Source of the DNA: an uncultured Mucilaginibacter sp.
GTDB taxonomy: Bacteria > Bacteroidota > Bacteroidia > Sphingobacteriales > Sphingobacteriaceae
Direction of reading: 5' to 3'
DNA: 64,000 nt
Assembly (NCBI GenBank): GCA_903891475.1
Contig: CAITEP010000004.1
Coordinates: 1-64,000, forward strand
Numbering within the stretch: position 1 is the first letter of the stretch; each line of letters begins with the position of its first letter. Positions 1 through 9,735 of this stretch are shown here, in pieces. The translations under genes and the position numbers were made by a program. The notes below the pieces were generated by a model. It was not told the DNA's origin and did not search any database. It saw only the letters and a program-made list of their open reading frames with translations.

Positions 1-109
1 GCGGCTCAGCTTTAGTTCTATAAATCATATTGCTAACAAGTTGCCCTCCGGCAGAGCTCGTTTCCTCTTCTGATTTATGGGACGTATTTAATCATTTTTT
101 TCAATAGAA

Positions 110-1588
110 TCACCAACCATTTTTGACCACATTACCTAAAACAAGGTCAAATTCATAATCATCATTCAGCATTTGGTTAATTTCTTGAATTACCTTGTCA
201 ATATCATTGACGGCAATATTCATCATATCTATACACTCTGGCTTACCAATTAAACCACTTTTTTCAATATTCAATAACCCAATTAATGAAGATATAGGCC
301 CCCTAATTTGGTGCGATAAATAGGAGGAGTAATTTTTTAGCTTGGTGTTTTTTGATTGCAACTCTTTAGTGCGTTCAAAAACAATCTCTTCTAAGTGTTG
401 GTTTATTTGGTCGGCTATTTGCTTTTGTTTTATCACTTCTTTATTCAGGGCATTTAGCTGGATATTGGTTTTTCCTTTTCGTTTTAAATTAGTGTACAAC
501 AAGCCAATGCTAATTAAAAGTAATATGGTAACAGCGGCAGAAGCTAAAAGTTCAACTTGATTAAGCTTTTGTTTTTGCAACAGAATTTCATTTTCTCGCT
601 TGCGTTCATCAGCTTTGGCTTGTTCCCTTATTAAATCAATTTGAGTTGATACGCCTTTGTCGTGAGCAACACTATCTTGTTTATAAAGAGCATATAATGT
701 CGATAATGCCTGTTTATATCTATTTAGTTTAAGTGCTAAAATATAACTTAAGTATTTAAAACTATAATCAAACTCACCTGTTTCTAATTTTGAAGCTAAA
801 CCCAATCCTTCTGAAATAATTGCATCCGCTTTCTCAAACTTGTTTTTTCGAATAAAATATTCGGCTAAGGTAATATCAATACTAGCAACAATTCGTTTAA
901 GATCTAAATCTGTAGCCATTTTATGAGTCTCAATTAATATTGAATATGCTTTGTCGTATTTTTTTAAATTAAAATAGTTAACTCCAATATCCTGTTTGCA
1001 AATAATTTGAGATGAAGTGTCTTTTAAGTATTTAAATAAATCAAGGCTTTGGTGAAGGTACTTTAAAGATAAATCAAAATCGTTCAATTTGAAAAAAGCG
1101 TTTCCTAAATTTAGACTTATGGTAGCAATTAATCGTTTATTTGATAACTTCTTGGCAATTGGCATAGCTTTGTTAAAAAAAAGAATAGCATGTTTTGCGT
1201 CAACATCTGTATATAAATTACCTATATTATAATAAATTTTGGCCTGACTAATTAAATCGTTAGTTTTTGTGAAATTGGTTAAAGCACTTAAATAACTATT
1301 AATTGCATCTTTTGAATGACCCATATATGATTGACCAATCCCAATTACTCTTAATGCTTCTCCCATACCGTAAGTATACTCAATACGCTTAGAGGCCTCA
1401 AAAGCCTTTCTGCCAATTTCAATAGTTTGGGTTGGGTTTGATAGCCGAATAGAATAGCCTTGCTTAAGCAATTTGTTTATTCGGGCAGTATCCTCCTTGG
1501 TAAAAGTGTCATTATTGGTGATAGCTAAAGCGGCGATTGGCTTGGAACAAACCAAAAAAAAGGCAAAAATGGATAGTAATATCTTCAT
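110..1588 (-). CDS. TPR-repeat membrane protein with C-terminal HisKA-like (DHp) segment, no HATPase domain
   Basis: Signal peptide, TPR-like repeats, TM segment (VELLASAAVTILLLISIGLLYTNL), coiled coil, then H-box-like YLSHQIRGPISSLIGLLNI; ORF ends just after the DHp helices. Confidence 0.75.
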   Translation of the reverse strand: MKILLSIFAFFLVCSKPIAALAITNNDTFTKEDTARINKLLKQGYSIRLSNPTQTIEIGRKAFEASKRIEYTYGMGEALRVIGIGQSYMGHSKDAINSYLSALTNFTKTNDLISQAKIYYNIGNLYTDVDAKHAILFFNKAMPIAKKLSNKRLIATISLNLGNAFFKLNDFDLSLKYLHQSLDLFKYLKDTSSQIICKQDIGVNYFNLKKYDKAYSILIETHKMATDLDLKRIVASIDITLAEYFIRKNKFEKADAIISEGLGLASKLETGEFDYSFKYLSYILALKLNRYKQALSTLYALYKQDSVAHDKGVSTQIDLIREQAKADERKRENEILLQKQKLNQVELLASAAVTILLLISIGLLYTNLKRKGKTNIQLNALNKEVIKQKQIADQINQHLEEIVFERTKELQSKNTKLKNYSSYLSHQIRGPISSLIGLLNIEKSGLIGKPECIDMMNIAVNDIDKVIQEINQMLNDDYEFDLVLGNVVKNGW

Positions 1589-1763
1589 AATGTAAAATGT
1601 TGAGTAAGGAATAGCTCAAAAACTAATCCTAAATCAAACCTGTATTGACAAATATAAAAATATTAGGAAGCCGGGGTTTATTAAAAGTATCGGGAGTGAA
1701 TGTAATTGTAATTATGAAAAAGATAGTTTGCCACCAATGAGTTGGTGGGCAACATTATGCGGC

Positions 1764-3212
1764 CTAATCTAATTCATAATCATCCTCATTGAGCATTTGG
1801 TTAATTTCCTGAATCACCTTGTCAATATCATTTACGGAAATGTTCATCATGTCAATGCATTCAGCTTTACCAATTAAACCGCTTTTTTCAATATTTAATA
1901 ACCCAATTAATGAAGATATAGGGCCCCTAATTTGGTGCGATAAATAGGAGGAGTAATTTTTTAGCTTGGTGTTTTTAGATTGGAGCTCCTTAGTGCGTTC
2001 AAAGACAATCTCTTCTAAGTGTTGGTTTATTTGGTCGGCTATTTGTTTTTGTTTTATTATTTCTTGATTCAGCGCATTTAGTTGGATATTGGTTTTTCCT
2101 TTTCGTTTTAAATTATTGTATAATAAGCCAACACTTATTAGAAGCAATATAGCAACTGTTAATGAAGCTATTATTTCAACCTGATTTAACTTTTGCTTTT
2201 GTATCAAGATTTCATTTTCGCGTTTGCGTTCATCTGCTTTGGCTTGTTCTCTAATTAAATCAATCTGAGTTGATATGCCTTTATCGTGGGCAAGGCTATC
2301 TTCTTTATAAAGTGTATATAAGGTTGTTAATGCCAGTTTATAATTTCTTCTTTTTTGCTCTAATTGAAATTTTAAATACCTAAAATTAGCTACTATGTTA
2401 TTATTTTTAATTTTAGTGGCTAAAGTTATGCCTTCATTTATGGTACTATCTGCAATATCTAATCTATTTTTTATTATATACAATTCAGCAATAGTAATAT
2501 CGCTGCTAGCAATAATATAAATCAAGCCTAGTTCTTTAGCATTTTTAACCGTTTCAATTAAAATTGGATAAGCCGTGTCGTATTTTTTTAACTGAAAGTA
2601 CATGACTCCAATATTCTGTTTGCAAACAACTTGATATGTAGTATCGTTTAATTTTCGATACAATTCGAGCCCTTTTTTGTAATATTCAATTGCAGCTCTA
2701 AATTTATTTTCTCTGAAATAAACATTGCCAATATTTACAGTTACAGAAGCTAATAATTTTTTGTTTAATAATTTATTTGCAACAAATTTTGCCTTTTTAA
2801 AATATTGGAAAGCTCTTTGTGGATCTACACTAGAATATAAATTTCCAATATTATTGTAGATTTTAGCTTGACTAAGGAGGTCATTGATTTTTATAAAATA
2901 GGTTAATGCAATTAAATAATTATTCATTGCCTCTTTTCTATTGTTCAAATAATCACTTCCAATACCTATTATTCGAAATGCTTCACCCATTCCATAGGTA
3001 TAATCAATTTGCTTAGAAGCTTTGAAGGCCTTTTTACCAATTTCAATTGTTTGGGTTGGGTTTGATAGTCGAATTGCATATCCTTGTTTTAGCAACTTGT
3101 TTATTCGTGCCGTATCTACCTTGTTAAAAGTGTCATTATTAGTGAAAGCTAAAGAAAATATAGGATTACTAAAAACTAAAGGCCATACGAAAAGAGATAA
3201 AAATATTCTCAT
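1764..3212 (-). CDS. Paralogue of the preceding ORF: TPR + TM + HisKA-like segment, no HATPase domain
   Basis: C-terminal ~130 aa nearly identical to ORF 110..1588, TPR region diverged; same domain order. Confidence 0.75.
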   Translation of the reverse strand: MRIFLSLFVWPLVFSNPIFSLAFTNNDTFNKVDTARINKLLKQGYAIRLSNPTQTIEIGKKAFKASKQIDYTYGMGEAFRIIGIGSDYLNNRKEAMNNYLIALTYFIKINDLLSQAKIYNNIGNLYSSVDPQRAFQYFKKAKFVANKLLNKKLLASVTVNIGNVYFRENKFRAAIEYYKKGLELYRKLNDTTYQVVCKQNIGVMYFQLKKYDTAYPILIETVKNAKELGLIYIIASSDITIAELYIIKNRLDIADSTINEGITLATKIKNNNIVANFRYLKFQLEQKRRNYKLALTTLYTLYKEDSLAHDKGISTQIDLIREQAKADERKRENEILIQKQKLNQVEIIASLTVAILLLISVGLLYNNLKRKGKTNIQLNALNQEIIKQKQIADQINQHLEEIVFERTKELQSKNTKLKNYSSYLSHQIRGPISSLIGLLNIEKSGLIGKAECIDMMNISVNDIDKVIQEINQMLNEDDYELD

Positions 3213-3747
3213 ATTTTAAATAAAGGTTTATAAATAACTCATACTATCTATACTCAATCCAAACCTATAAAAACAAATGTAAAAATATTGGGCAAATTGA
3301 TAGAATTTTGATTGGCTATTTGGTTTTATGATAGCATTATTATAGATTTTTGAATTGTAAAGGCAAATTTTAGTAATGTATGGGTGCAATTATTATGCCA
3401 GATTAGGTGTGTATTCAGATTGATGATTTCTCAATCAAAAGTGTAGATAAGATTTTGTAAATCCCATCTTTGCGCCAAAAGTACTATATTAGAAAATGAA
3501 GTTCAAACTTCATAAAAGGTTAAAGCAATAGTGCAACTTGCTGAAACTTGTTTTGAACAGGATTATTATTTTGAAACCGTAAACGGTTACTGGGATTTGG
3601 TATTACTAACGGATAATTCTGATTGAGAGATTATCTAAGTACTTTATTTGCATAGCCGCGTTTAGTTATAGTAAACTAAAAGGATAACAGAGTTTAATAA
3701 TAAAATTAAATTTATAAATTCAACTTGCTTAAACTATCTAAAACTAA

Positions 3748-4665
3748 TTAACCATTCCCATTAATGAGCTTGTTTTGAGGACTCAGGTGCGATAATTGAT
3801 TTTGCAACAAGGTTAATCTACCCTCCATGTCATTAATACGGTTGTACAGGTTTCCTGGTTCTGGCGATTCGCGGATAATGCTGGCTCGCCAATACCATAA
3901 TTCAAGTACTTCTTCTGGGTCAATAGGATAGTTAGGATAATCAGTTTTATTGTCATTGTCCGACATTAAAATCAATTTACCATCTTGTTTCAACCTGTTT
4001 AATACTCTTTTAAGCACTATGCCATCGGCCTTGGTAACTATAATATAAACCCGACGGTCGCGTATATCATCTAGGTTTTCAACTGCCCTACCTATAGCAA
4101 TCGACCCACTGTGGTGGGTTGGTAACATACTCTGTCCTCGAACCTCAAATGCGCGATGACTATGGCCAGCAAAACCTGGTAAATTAAAGGAGGGTAAATT
4201 TTCTATAAATTCTGGGTCGGCATAGCCATTTAAATATCCTGCGGCAGCTTTATGTGGCACTAGCGCAATTACTTCGTTATTATTATTGTCGACTGTAACT
4301 ACTTTAGGTAGTAGTGGCGCAACGCCAACAGAAATATCTTTACCCTTATTTTTATTTGGTTTTAAACCATAATGCGATGATGGTTCACTAACTTCTGAGA
4401 TAAATGAATCAGAAACATAATTCGATGCTATTTGAAACGCATTTCCTTTCCCAGTTAAGAACCAACGAACGTTTAAATCCTCAAACTTGTTTGAAAAATC
4501 AACTATTATGTCTACCGATGGCTTGGCTTCTTGGTCTCTTTTAAGCCTATATAGCTTCTCGGCACTATCATAACCAAGGTAGTTAGCTAAATCGGGAATA
4601 TTCTTAATACCCTTTGATTCAGCTACTTGCATTATTCTTTCAAATATGTTTGTATTTTTATTCAA
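3748..4665 (-). CDS. Prophage repressor, HTH + S24 (LexA/CI-like) peptidase domain
   Basis: N-terminal HTH (ANYLGYDSAEKLYRLKRDQEAKPSVDII) and S24-type RGQSMLPTHHSGSIAIGR; divergent from early genes. Confidence 0.85.
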   Translation of the reverse strand: MNKNTNIFERIMQVAESKGIKNIPDLANYLGYDSAEKLYRLKRDQEAKPSVDIIVDFSNKFEDLNVRWFLTGKGNAFQIASNYVSDSFISEVSEPSSHYGLKPNKNKGKDISVGVAPLLPKVVTVDNNNNEVIALVPHKAAAGYLNGYADPEFIENLPSFNLPGFAGHSHRAFEVRGQSMLPTHHSGSIAIGRAVENLDDIRDRRVYIIVTKADGIVLKRVLNRLKQDGKLILMSDNDNKTDYPNYPIDPEEVLELWYWRASIIRESPEPGNLYNRINDMEGRLTLLQNQLSHLSPQNKLINGNG

Positions 4666-4668
4666 ATT

Positions 4669-4730
4669 AGTTTGTTTTAATCAAACAAGTTTGTATATTT
4701 GTTTCGTTAACCACAACAAAGTAACGAAAC
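4669..4730. promoter_or_regulatory. Probable lysis-lysogeny operator/promoter region
   Basis: Between divergent repressor and small HTH gene; perfect 9-bp inverted repeat GTTTCGTTA(4701-4709)/TAACGAAAC(4722-4730) and AGTTTG repeats with GTTTG/CAAAC symmetry at 4670-4686. Confidence 0.6.
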
Positions 4731-4744
4731 TTTTAACAAAGTAA

Positions 4745-4918
4745 ATGAAAAAAGATAAAAGAGACGATACCGCAACACTTACTGCTTTGGCTCATCGGGT
4801 TACACCTGCCTATGTGAGGATGTTGGTTAGGGGTAAAAGGAAAAATAAAGAAGACATAGTCTCCACTTATCAAAACATCTGTGAAGCTAAAAATAGATGG
4901 AGCAAACAAACTAAATAA
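4745..4918 (+). CDS. Small HTH protein, Cro/Ner-like position (57 aa)
   Basis: ATG..TAA reading MKKDKRDDTATLTALAHRVTPAYVRMLVRGKRKNKEDIVSTYQNICEAKNRWSKQTK; HTH-like pattern; below the ORF-track size cutoff. Confidence 0.65.
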   Translation: MKKDKRDDTATLTALAHRVTPAYVRMLVRGKRKNKEDIVSTYQNICEAKNRWSKQTK

Positions 4919-4955
4919 TAACTGATTTACAATACTTTAAAAAAACTGTACAACC

Positions 4956-6935
4956 GTGAGATTGATTGATGATATATTATATATTGAGTTTGCCGAAATG
5001 GAGGCATGCGGAATCCCTCGCAATACTTTATTGCATTGGAAAGGGGTAAAAGACCCTGCCGATAAGCGCCGTACCATTTTTAACTATTTAGAGCTAAAGC
5101 CAAAGTATAAAGAACTGGTTACAAATAAATATGACAATCCATACTTGTTTGTGCATTATCAAGCAATTAAAAAATTTTTGCGTACAGATGTTAAGGCGAT
5201 TGATTTTTTTACTTCATACAGAACCAATGAAAATATTGTATTACCAGCCCGGTTTATCAAGGAATATTCAACATGCGCAAATTGGCTTAATTTAATTATC
5301 GAGGTTGAAGGCAACTGGCGTATTTGTAAAAAGGCACTATTTATGCAAAGTAAGCCCGAATTATACCATGCGCTTTGTAAACTATTTAAAACTGAAAATG
5401 TAAAGTTACCCAAGGCATATTGCTCCTTAAAGCAAAAGGTAGCTATTTATAAGCAGGATGGTTATTCCTCGCTTGTTTCAAAAAAATTTGGGAATAGCAA
5501 TAGTAAAAAAGTAAAGCACGAACTTAACCATGCCTTATTGATAGAGATGCTGAGCCATAGCATGCAATATACCGATGCTTTTATTGCCGAAAAATACAAT
5601 CAAGCTATCAAAAAACTAAATGCTGGTTTTAAAACCATATCGGCCAATACGGTTGGTAATTATCGTAAAAAATATTCGGTTGAAGTTGATGGCTCAAGAC
5701 TTGGCAAGGATGCTTGGTATAATAAAGCGGGTAAAGTAATTCACCGTAAACGAGCCAGCATGCCATTAATGCTTATAAATAGTGATGATAATGAACTGGA
5801 TGTGTTTTTTCAACAAGTTAAAACCAACAAGACAGGGCATAAGGTGGCTCATTATTACTACCGCCCTTATTTGTATGTGGTGATAGATACCTTTAATGAC
5901 TATATACTTGGTTATGCCATTGGTGATACCAACACGCAGGATCTGGTAAAAGCAGCCTACCTAAATGCGGCAAACCACGTTCGGCAACTTACAGGTGGGC
6001 GTTTTTTATGGCAACAAATACAAACCGACCGCTGGGGAATTGATAAAAATGCCAAAAACGATTTCAGTCAGTTTTTTAGCAACCAAGCTGCTTTTAGTCC
6101 TACTATGCTGGGCAATTCGCGTGGTAAGGTAATTGAACAGGTTTTTCGTGGGCATTGGAGCGCCAAACTGAAAGAACTTTTCCCCATCAATTATTCCGGA
6201 ACTAATATTACTGCAAAAACCCACATCCCACGTGAGTGGTTAGAGGCAAACAAAAAAGATTTCCCGAAGGTAGAGGATGCCGAAGTATTGATTGCTGGCT
6301 TTATTAACGAAATGCGCCAGCTTATTGATAGCCGCACAGGCATCTCAAAACAACAGCAATGGCTCAATGCATTTAATGCAATGCCAAATGATAAGAAACG
6401 TCAAATTACCGACGAACAGCATTTACTATGGCTTGGGTTTGAGCATACAAATTCGCGAAGTGGAGAACAAGAACTGAATACACTAACAAACAAAGGACTC
6501 ACCCCGGTAATAAATGGTAAAAAGATGGTGTATGAAGTACCGGCTGAACATTACTTAAATACTATTGGAACTACCTGTAAAATAAAGTACGACCCATATG
6601 ACCTAAGCAAAGTATTAGCCATTAGCACGGATGAAAAAACAAGGTTGGTTTGCACACGATACGAGCTGATGCCAATGGCCAAAGCCGATTATGTGGAAGG
6701 TACCACAGATTATTTAAACAGCCGAATAGGTGAAAAAGCCGGACATGTAAAGTTATTGGGCGAAAAACGCGAACGCCGCCGTGAACTGCTGAGCCGGGCT
6801 CGATTAGATGCACATAGTTTGCTCACCGCTGGCATATTAAAAAAAGACATAAAACATGCCGCTACCAAATTGATGGAATCAAATTTTGATAACATTGATA
6901 TAGATGAAGAAATTGATATGAATGAATTGATGTGA
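4956..6935 (+). CDS. Mu-type transposase (MuA-like, DDE/rve integrase core)
   Basis: GTG start; rve core with VIDTFND, QTDRWGI and KVIEQVFRGHW as candidate D,D,E motifs; followed by AAA ATPase as in Mu A-B. Confidence 0.9.
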   Translation: MRLIDDILYIEFAEMEACGIPRNTLLHWKGVKDPADKRRTIFNYLELKPKYKELVTNKYDNPYLFVHYQAIKKFLRTDVKAIDFFTSYRTNENIVLPARFIKEYSTCANWLNLIIEVEGNWRICKKALFMQSKPELYHALCKLFKTENVKLPKAYCSLKQKVAIYKQDGYSSLVSKKFGNSNSKKVKHELNHALLIEMLSHSMQYTDAFIAEKYNQAIKKLNAGFKTISANTVGNYRKKYSVEVDGSRLGKDAWYNKAGKVIHRKRASMPLMLINSDDNELDVFFQQVKTNKTGHKVAHYYYRPYLYVVIDTFNDYILGYAIGDTNTQDLVKAAYLNAANHVRQLTGGRFLWQQIQTDRWGIDKNAKNDFSQFFSNQAAFSPTMLGNSRGKVIEQVFRGHWSAKLKELFPINYSGTNITAKTHIPREWLEANKKDFPKVEDAEVLIAGFINEMRQLIDSRTGISKQQQWLNAFNAMPNDKKRQITDEQHLLWLGFEHTNSRSGEQELNTLTNKGLTPVINGKKMVYEVPAEHYLNTIGTTCKIKYDPYDLSKVLAISTDEKTRLVCTRYELMPMAKADYVEGTTDYLNSRIGEKAGHVKLLGEKRERRRELLSRARLDAHSLLTAGILKKDIKHAATKLMESNFDNIDIDEEIDMNELM

Positions 6936-6939
6936 GCTT

Positions 6940-7060
6940 AGTAGCTAGTCGCTAATATCAAGATGAAGCCATTAAACTACTAGCTAAAATACTTGATACT
7001 AGAGACTAAATACTAGATACTAAAAAATAACTACTAGCTACTTGATACTAAATACTTGAT
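6940..7060. repeat. Intergenic 7-bp-periodic repeat, family B (TWNNTAC heptads)
   Basis: TTGATAC TAGAGAC TAAATAC TAGATAC ... TAGCTAC TTGATAC TAAATAC TTGATAC; left part has complementary TAGTAGCTAG. Confidence 0.8.
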
Positions 7061-7075
7061 ACTAAAAAAACAACC

Positions 7076-7957
7076 ATGACAACAGACGCTAAATACAAAA
7101 TTAAAGACCTGCTGCAAGCTTATTGCAAAGGTTTTGAGAGCCAAACAAAGGCCAGTAAATCATTAAATGACGTGTCGTCGGCTACTATTTCGCAAATATT
7201 GAATAACAAATGGGAGCTGGTGGCCGATAGGATGTGGCTTAACATAGGCAAGCAAGTAGGTTTTGAAATTAGCTTGTGGAACCATGTACCCACCTATAAT
7301 TATAAACTTATTAAAGACCTGCTTGCCGATGCCAAAATTAAAAGCAGGGTGCATGCTATAACAGGTGGGGCTGGTTGGGGTAAAGATACCGCCGCACGCG
7401 ATTTTTTTAACGAAAACCCCGAAGTATACCTCATAAATTGCTGGGATTTTAACCGCCGTTATTTTTTGGCAGAGCTGCTGCGCAAAATGGGTAAAAACAC
7501 CAATGGAAGCATTCCCGATTTGGTGGAACGTGTAGTATCTGAAATTAACCGTACCCAAAAGCCGCTTATTATTTTGAACGAAGCCGATAAACTGTCGGAC
7601 CAAGTGCTGTACTTCTTCATCACCATTTATAACCTCTGCGAAGATAAATGCGGAATTGTAATGTTGGCCACCAACAATTTGGATGATAGGCTTATCCGCG
7701 GTGTTGAACGCCAAAAAAGAGGCTATCCCGAAATATTTTCGAGGCTTGGGAGCAGGTTCATAAAAATCAGACGCCCATCAAAAACCGATATCACAGCTAT
7801 CTGCTCGGCAAATGGTGTTACGGATGCGCTGCAGATAAGCGAAATATTTAATAGTTGCGATGGCGATTTACGGAGGGCAAAAAAACTCATCCAAAATAAA
7901 TCGGCCACAGCCAAAACAACCAATACCGAGCCTTTAGTGCTTGAATTAGTTGGCTGA
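7076..7957 (+). CDS. MuB-like AAA ATPase, transposition target protein
   Basis: N-terminal HTH; Walker A GGAGWGKDTA, Walker B LIILNEADKL; directly after MuA-like gene. Confidence 0.88.
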   Translation: MTTDAKYKIKDLLQAYCKGFESQTKASKSLNDVSSATISQILNNKWELVADRMWLNIGKQVGFEISLWNHVPTYNYKLIKDLLADAKIKSRVHAITGGAGWGKDTAARDFFNENPEVYLINCWDFNRRYFLAELLRKMGKNTNGSIPDLVERVVSEINRTQKPLIILNEADKLSDQVLYFFITIYNLCEDKCGIVMLATNNLDDRLIRGVERQKRGYPEIFSRLGSRFIKIRRPSKTDITAICSANGVTDALQISEIFNSCDGDLRRAKKLIQNKSATAKTTNTEPLVLELVG

Positions 7958-8032
7958 TTTAACAAAACCCTCCATCACTAAAAATAATTAAACAGCTATT
8001 AAATACTGTTTAAACAGCATTTAAAAAACTAT

Positions 8033-8197
8033 ATGGAAGTAATAACCAATTACCAAAAGGAGGTAAAAGTTTTACAAGAAAGACTAATAACCCTACCTGA
8101 CCATCAGCATATTGAGCGAAGCGAAATACGTACTCGCCTTTTAACCTTACTTAATGAATGGAACAAATTATTAAACAATAAAACCACCGTAAAATGA
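8033..8197 (+). CDS. Small early phage protein (54 aa), unknown
   Basis: MEVITNYQKEVKVLQERLITLPDHQHIERSEIRTRLLTLLNEWNKLLNNKTTVK; ATGA overlap with the Gam gene. Confidence 0.5.
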   Translation: MEVITNYQKEVKVLQERLITLPDHQHIERSEIRTRLLTLLNEWNKLLNNKTTVK

Positions 8198-8718
8198 ACA
8201 ACAAACGCCAAAAAGTAGTGCTAATGCCAACCACGATTACCAAGCAAGAAGCAGAAATAGCTTTTGCCGATTATACCGAAGCAGAAGAAAGACACCAATT
8301 GATTAATAATGAAATTGAGCAAGCCATTCTTCGCATCAGGCAGCGTTATGCGCATGAGTTGGAGGATTTAACCGCCACCAAAGCCGAAACATTTGCCATT
8401 TTGTTGGCTTATGCCGAAAACAACCGAGCCGATTTTGGCAAAAAGAAAAGTATGGAAATGACAAACGGCATTATAGGCTTCCGTACGGGTACGCCATCAT
8501 TAAAAACAGCCAAAGGTTATACCTGGAACAGTGTTACCACCATGTTGGCAATGCATTATCCACAGTATATTAGAGAGATAAAAGAACCAGCTAAAGACAA
8601 GATACTTGCCGAACGCTACCTGCCCGAAAACCAAACCATGTTAAAACAATGCGGTATATTGGTAACCCAAACCGAAACCTTTTTTGTGGAGCCGCAACAG
8701 CAAATGGCATTGGTTTAA
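8194..8718 (+). CDS. Host-nuclease inhibitor Gam-like protein
   Basis: Coiled-coil N-terminus and TGIIGFRTGTPSLKTAKGYTW pattern typical of Mu Gam family; early-region position. Confidence 0.8.
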   Translation: MNNKRQKVVLMPTTITKQEAEIAFADYTEAEERHQLINNEIEQAILRIRQRYAHELEDLTATKAETFAILLAYAENNRADFGKKKSMEMTNGIIGFRTGTPSLKTAKGYTWNSVTTMLAMHYPQYIREIKEPAKDKILAERYLPENQTMLKQCGILVTQTETFFVEPQQQMALV

Positions 8719-8792
8719 AATACAATCCAAAAATAATTTTGAAAATAGTGCTATAATTAAAAAACAATTGCTAATTTTATTAGCCAAAAATT

Positions 8793-8880
8793 GGTTGAAG
8801 GTTGTACGCTGAAGGTTCTGAGTTTTAAGTAAATTCCTAAAAAAAAGCCTACAACATACAACCTTCAACCTACAACACAA
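8793..8880. repeat. Intergenic heptad inverted repeat, family A (GTTGNNN ... NNNCAAC)
   Basis: GGTTGAAGGTTGTACGCTGAAGGTT ... CCTACAACATACAACCTTCAACCTACAACACAAC. Confidence 0.8.
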
Positions 8881-8882
8881 CG

Positions 8883-9185
8883 ATGAAAATATACATATCA
8901 GGAAAAATATCGGGTTTACCATTTGAGCAGGTAACCCATAAATTTAACAGTGCCGAGGAGCGGCTGAATAAGCATGGCATTAAAAAGGTGGTGAACCCTA
9001 TTAAGCTTGACCATAGCGCCAATACCGAGCAAGATTGGGCCATATATATGAAAACCGATTTAAAAGCACTGTTAGATTGCGATACCATTTTAATGCTGCC
9101 CTGTTGGCGCGATAGTGCCGGTGCCAAAATGGAACTGCAAACCGCCCTTACCTTAAACTATAACGTGATTTGGGCGAGTGAATAA
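8883..9185 (+). CDS. DUF4406-like / nucleoside 2-deoxyribosyltransferase-like protein
   Basis: MKIYISGKISGLP...LLDCDTILMLPCWRDSAGAKMELQTA pattern. Confidence 0.75.
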   Translation: MKIYISGKISGLPFEQVTHKFNSAEERLNKHGIKKVVNPIKLDHSANTEQDWAIYMKTDLKALLDCDTILMLPCWRDSAGAKMELQTALTLNYNVIWASE

Positions 9186-9203
9186 TGGATGCATGCTCAT
9201 TAC

Positions 9204-9243
9204 AAAAAGGGTCGACTATTTATTTTAGGTGGCCCTTTTTTTT
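9204..9243 (+). terminator. Rho-independent terminator-like hairpin
   Basis: AAAAAGGGTC ... GGCCCTTTTTTT after the DUF4406-like gene. Confidence 0.6.
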
Positions 9244-9322
9244 AGCTGTTAAGGCAAAATTATTTCTTACCCTCATTATCCAAATCATCCTCCAACTCAA
9301 TCTTAACAATCTTTATAGCATC

Positions 9323-9735
9323 CTACACATAATGGCCTTTGGTTTTCGAACGGGCCTTTTGGCTTAGTTCAACAAGAGTTCGGTAATGTTCATATAAGGT
9401 ATTCAATTCATCTTCACTCAAATCCTGTATATTTAATAACCTGTTGCTAGCCTGACTATTTGCCGCAATTAATTCATTCAACTTTAGTTGCACCGCAATT
9501 GATTCTTTATTCTGCGATTTTTGAATCAAAAAAACCATTAAAAAAGTAATGACAGAAGTTCCGGTATTCACTACCAGCAACCAAGTATTGGAGAAATTAA
9601 AAATTGGTCCGTTAATAATCCAAACCACTATTAAGGCCACTGCAATTATAAAATCGGTGTATTGGCACTAAAGGTTGTTATTAAATTACTCGTTTTTTCA
9701 AAACCCGAAATATTGTCGCTTTGTTGTTTTACCAT
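9323..9735 (-). pseudogene. Low-affinity iron permease-like protein, apparently frameshifted
   Basis: FNFSNTWLLVVNTGTSVITFLMVFLIQKSQNKESIAVQLKLNELI is family-typical; N-terminal MVKQQSDNISGFEKTSNLITTFSANTP lies in another frame, joining near 9650-9660. Confidence 0.6.

Noticed and set aside
3601-3621. TATTACTAA..GG.TAATTC match with 34109-34130 as attL/attR
   Set aside because: Short and imperfect, direct rather than the inverted ends expected for a Mu-type element; could be chance in AT-rich DNA.
6940-7060. Heptad repeats as transposase end-binding sites
   Set aside because: They occur in many internal gaps rather than at the element ends and differ in sequence between gaps.
7163-7714. Minus-strand 183-aa ORF opposite the MuB-like gene
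   Set aside because: Antisense shadow of a clear AAA ATPase.
9185-9367. 60-aa plus-strand ORF after DUF4406-like gene
   Set aside because: Covers the terminator hairpin and part of the opposite-strand gene; no protein-like pattern.
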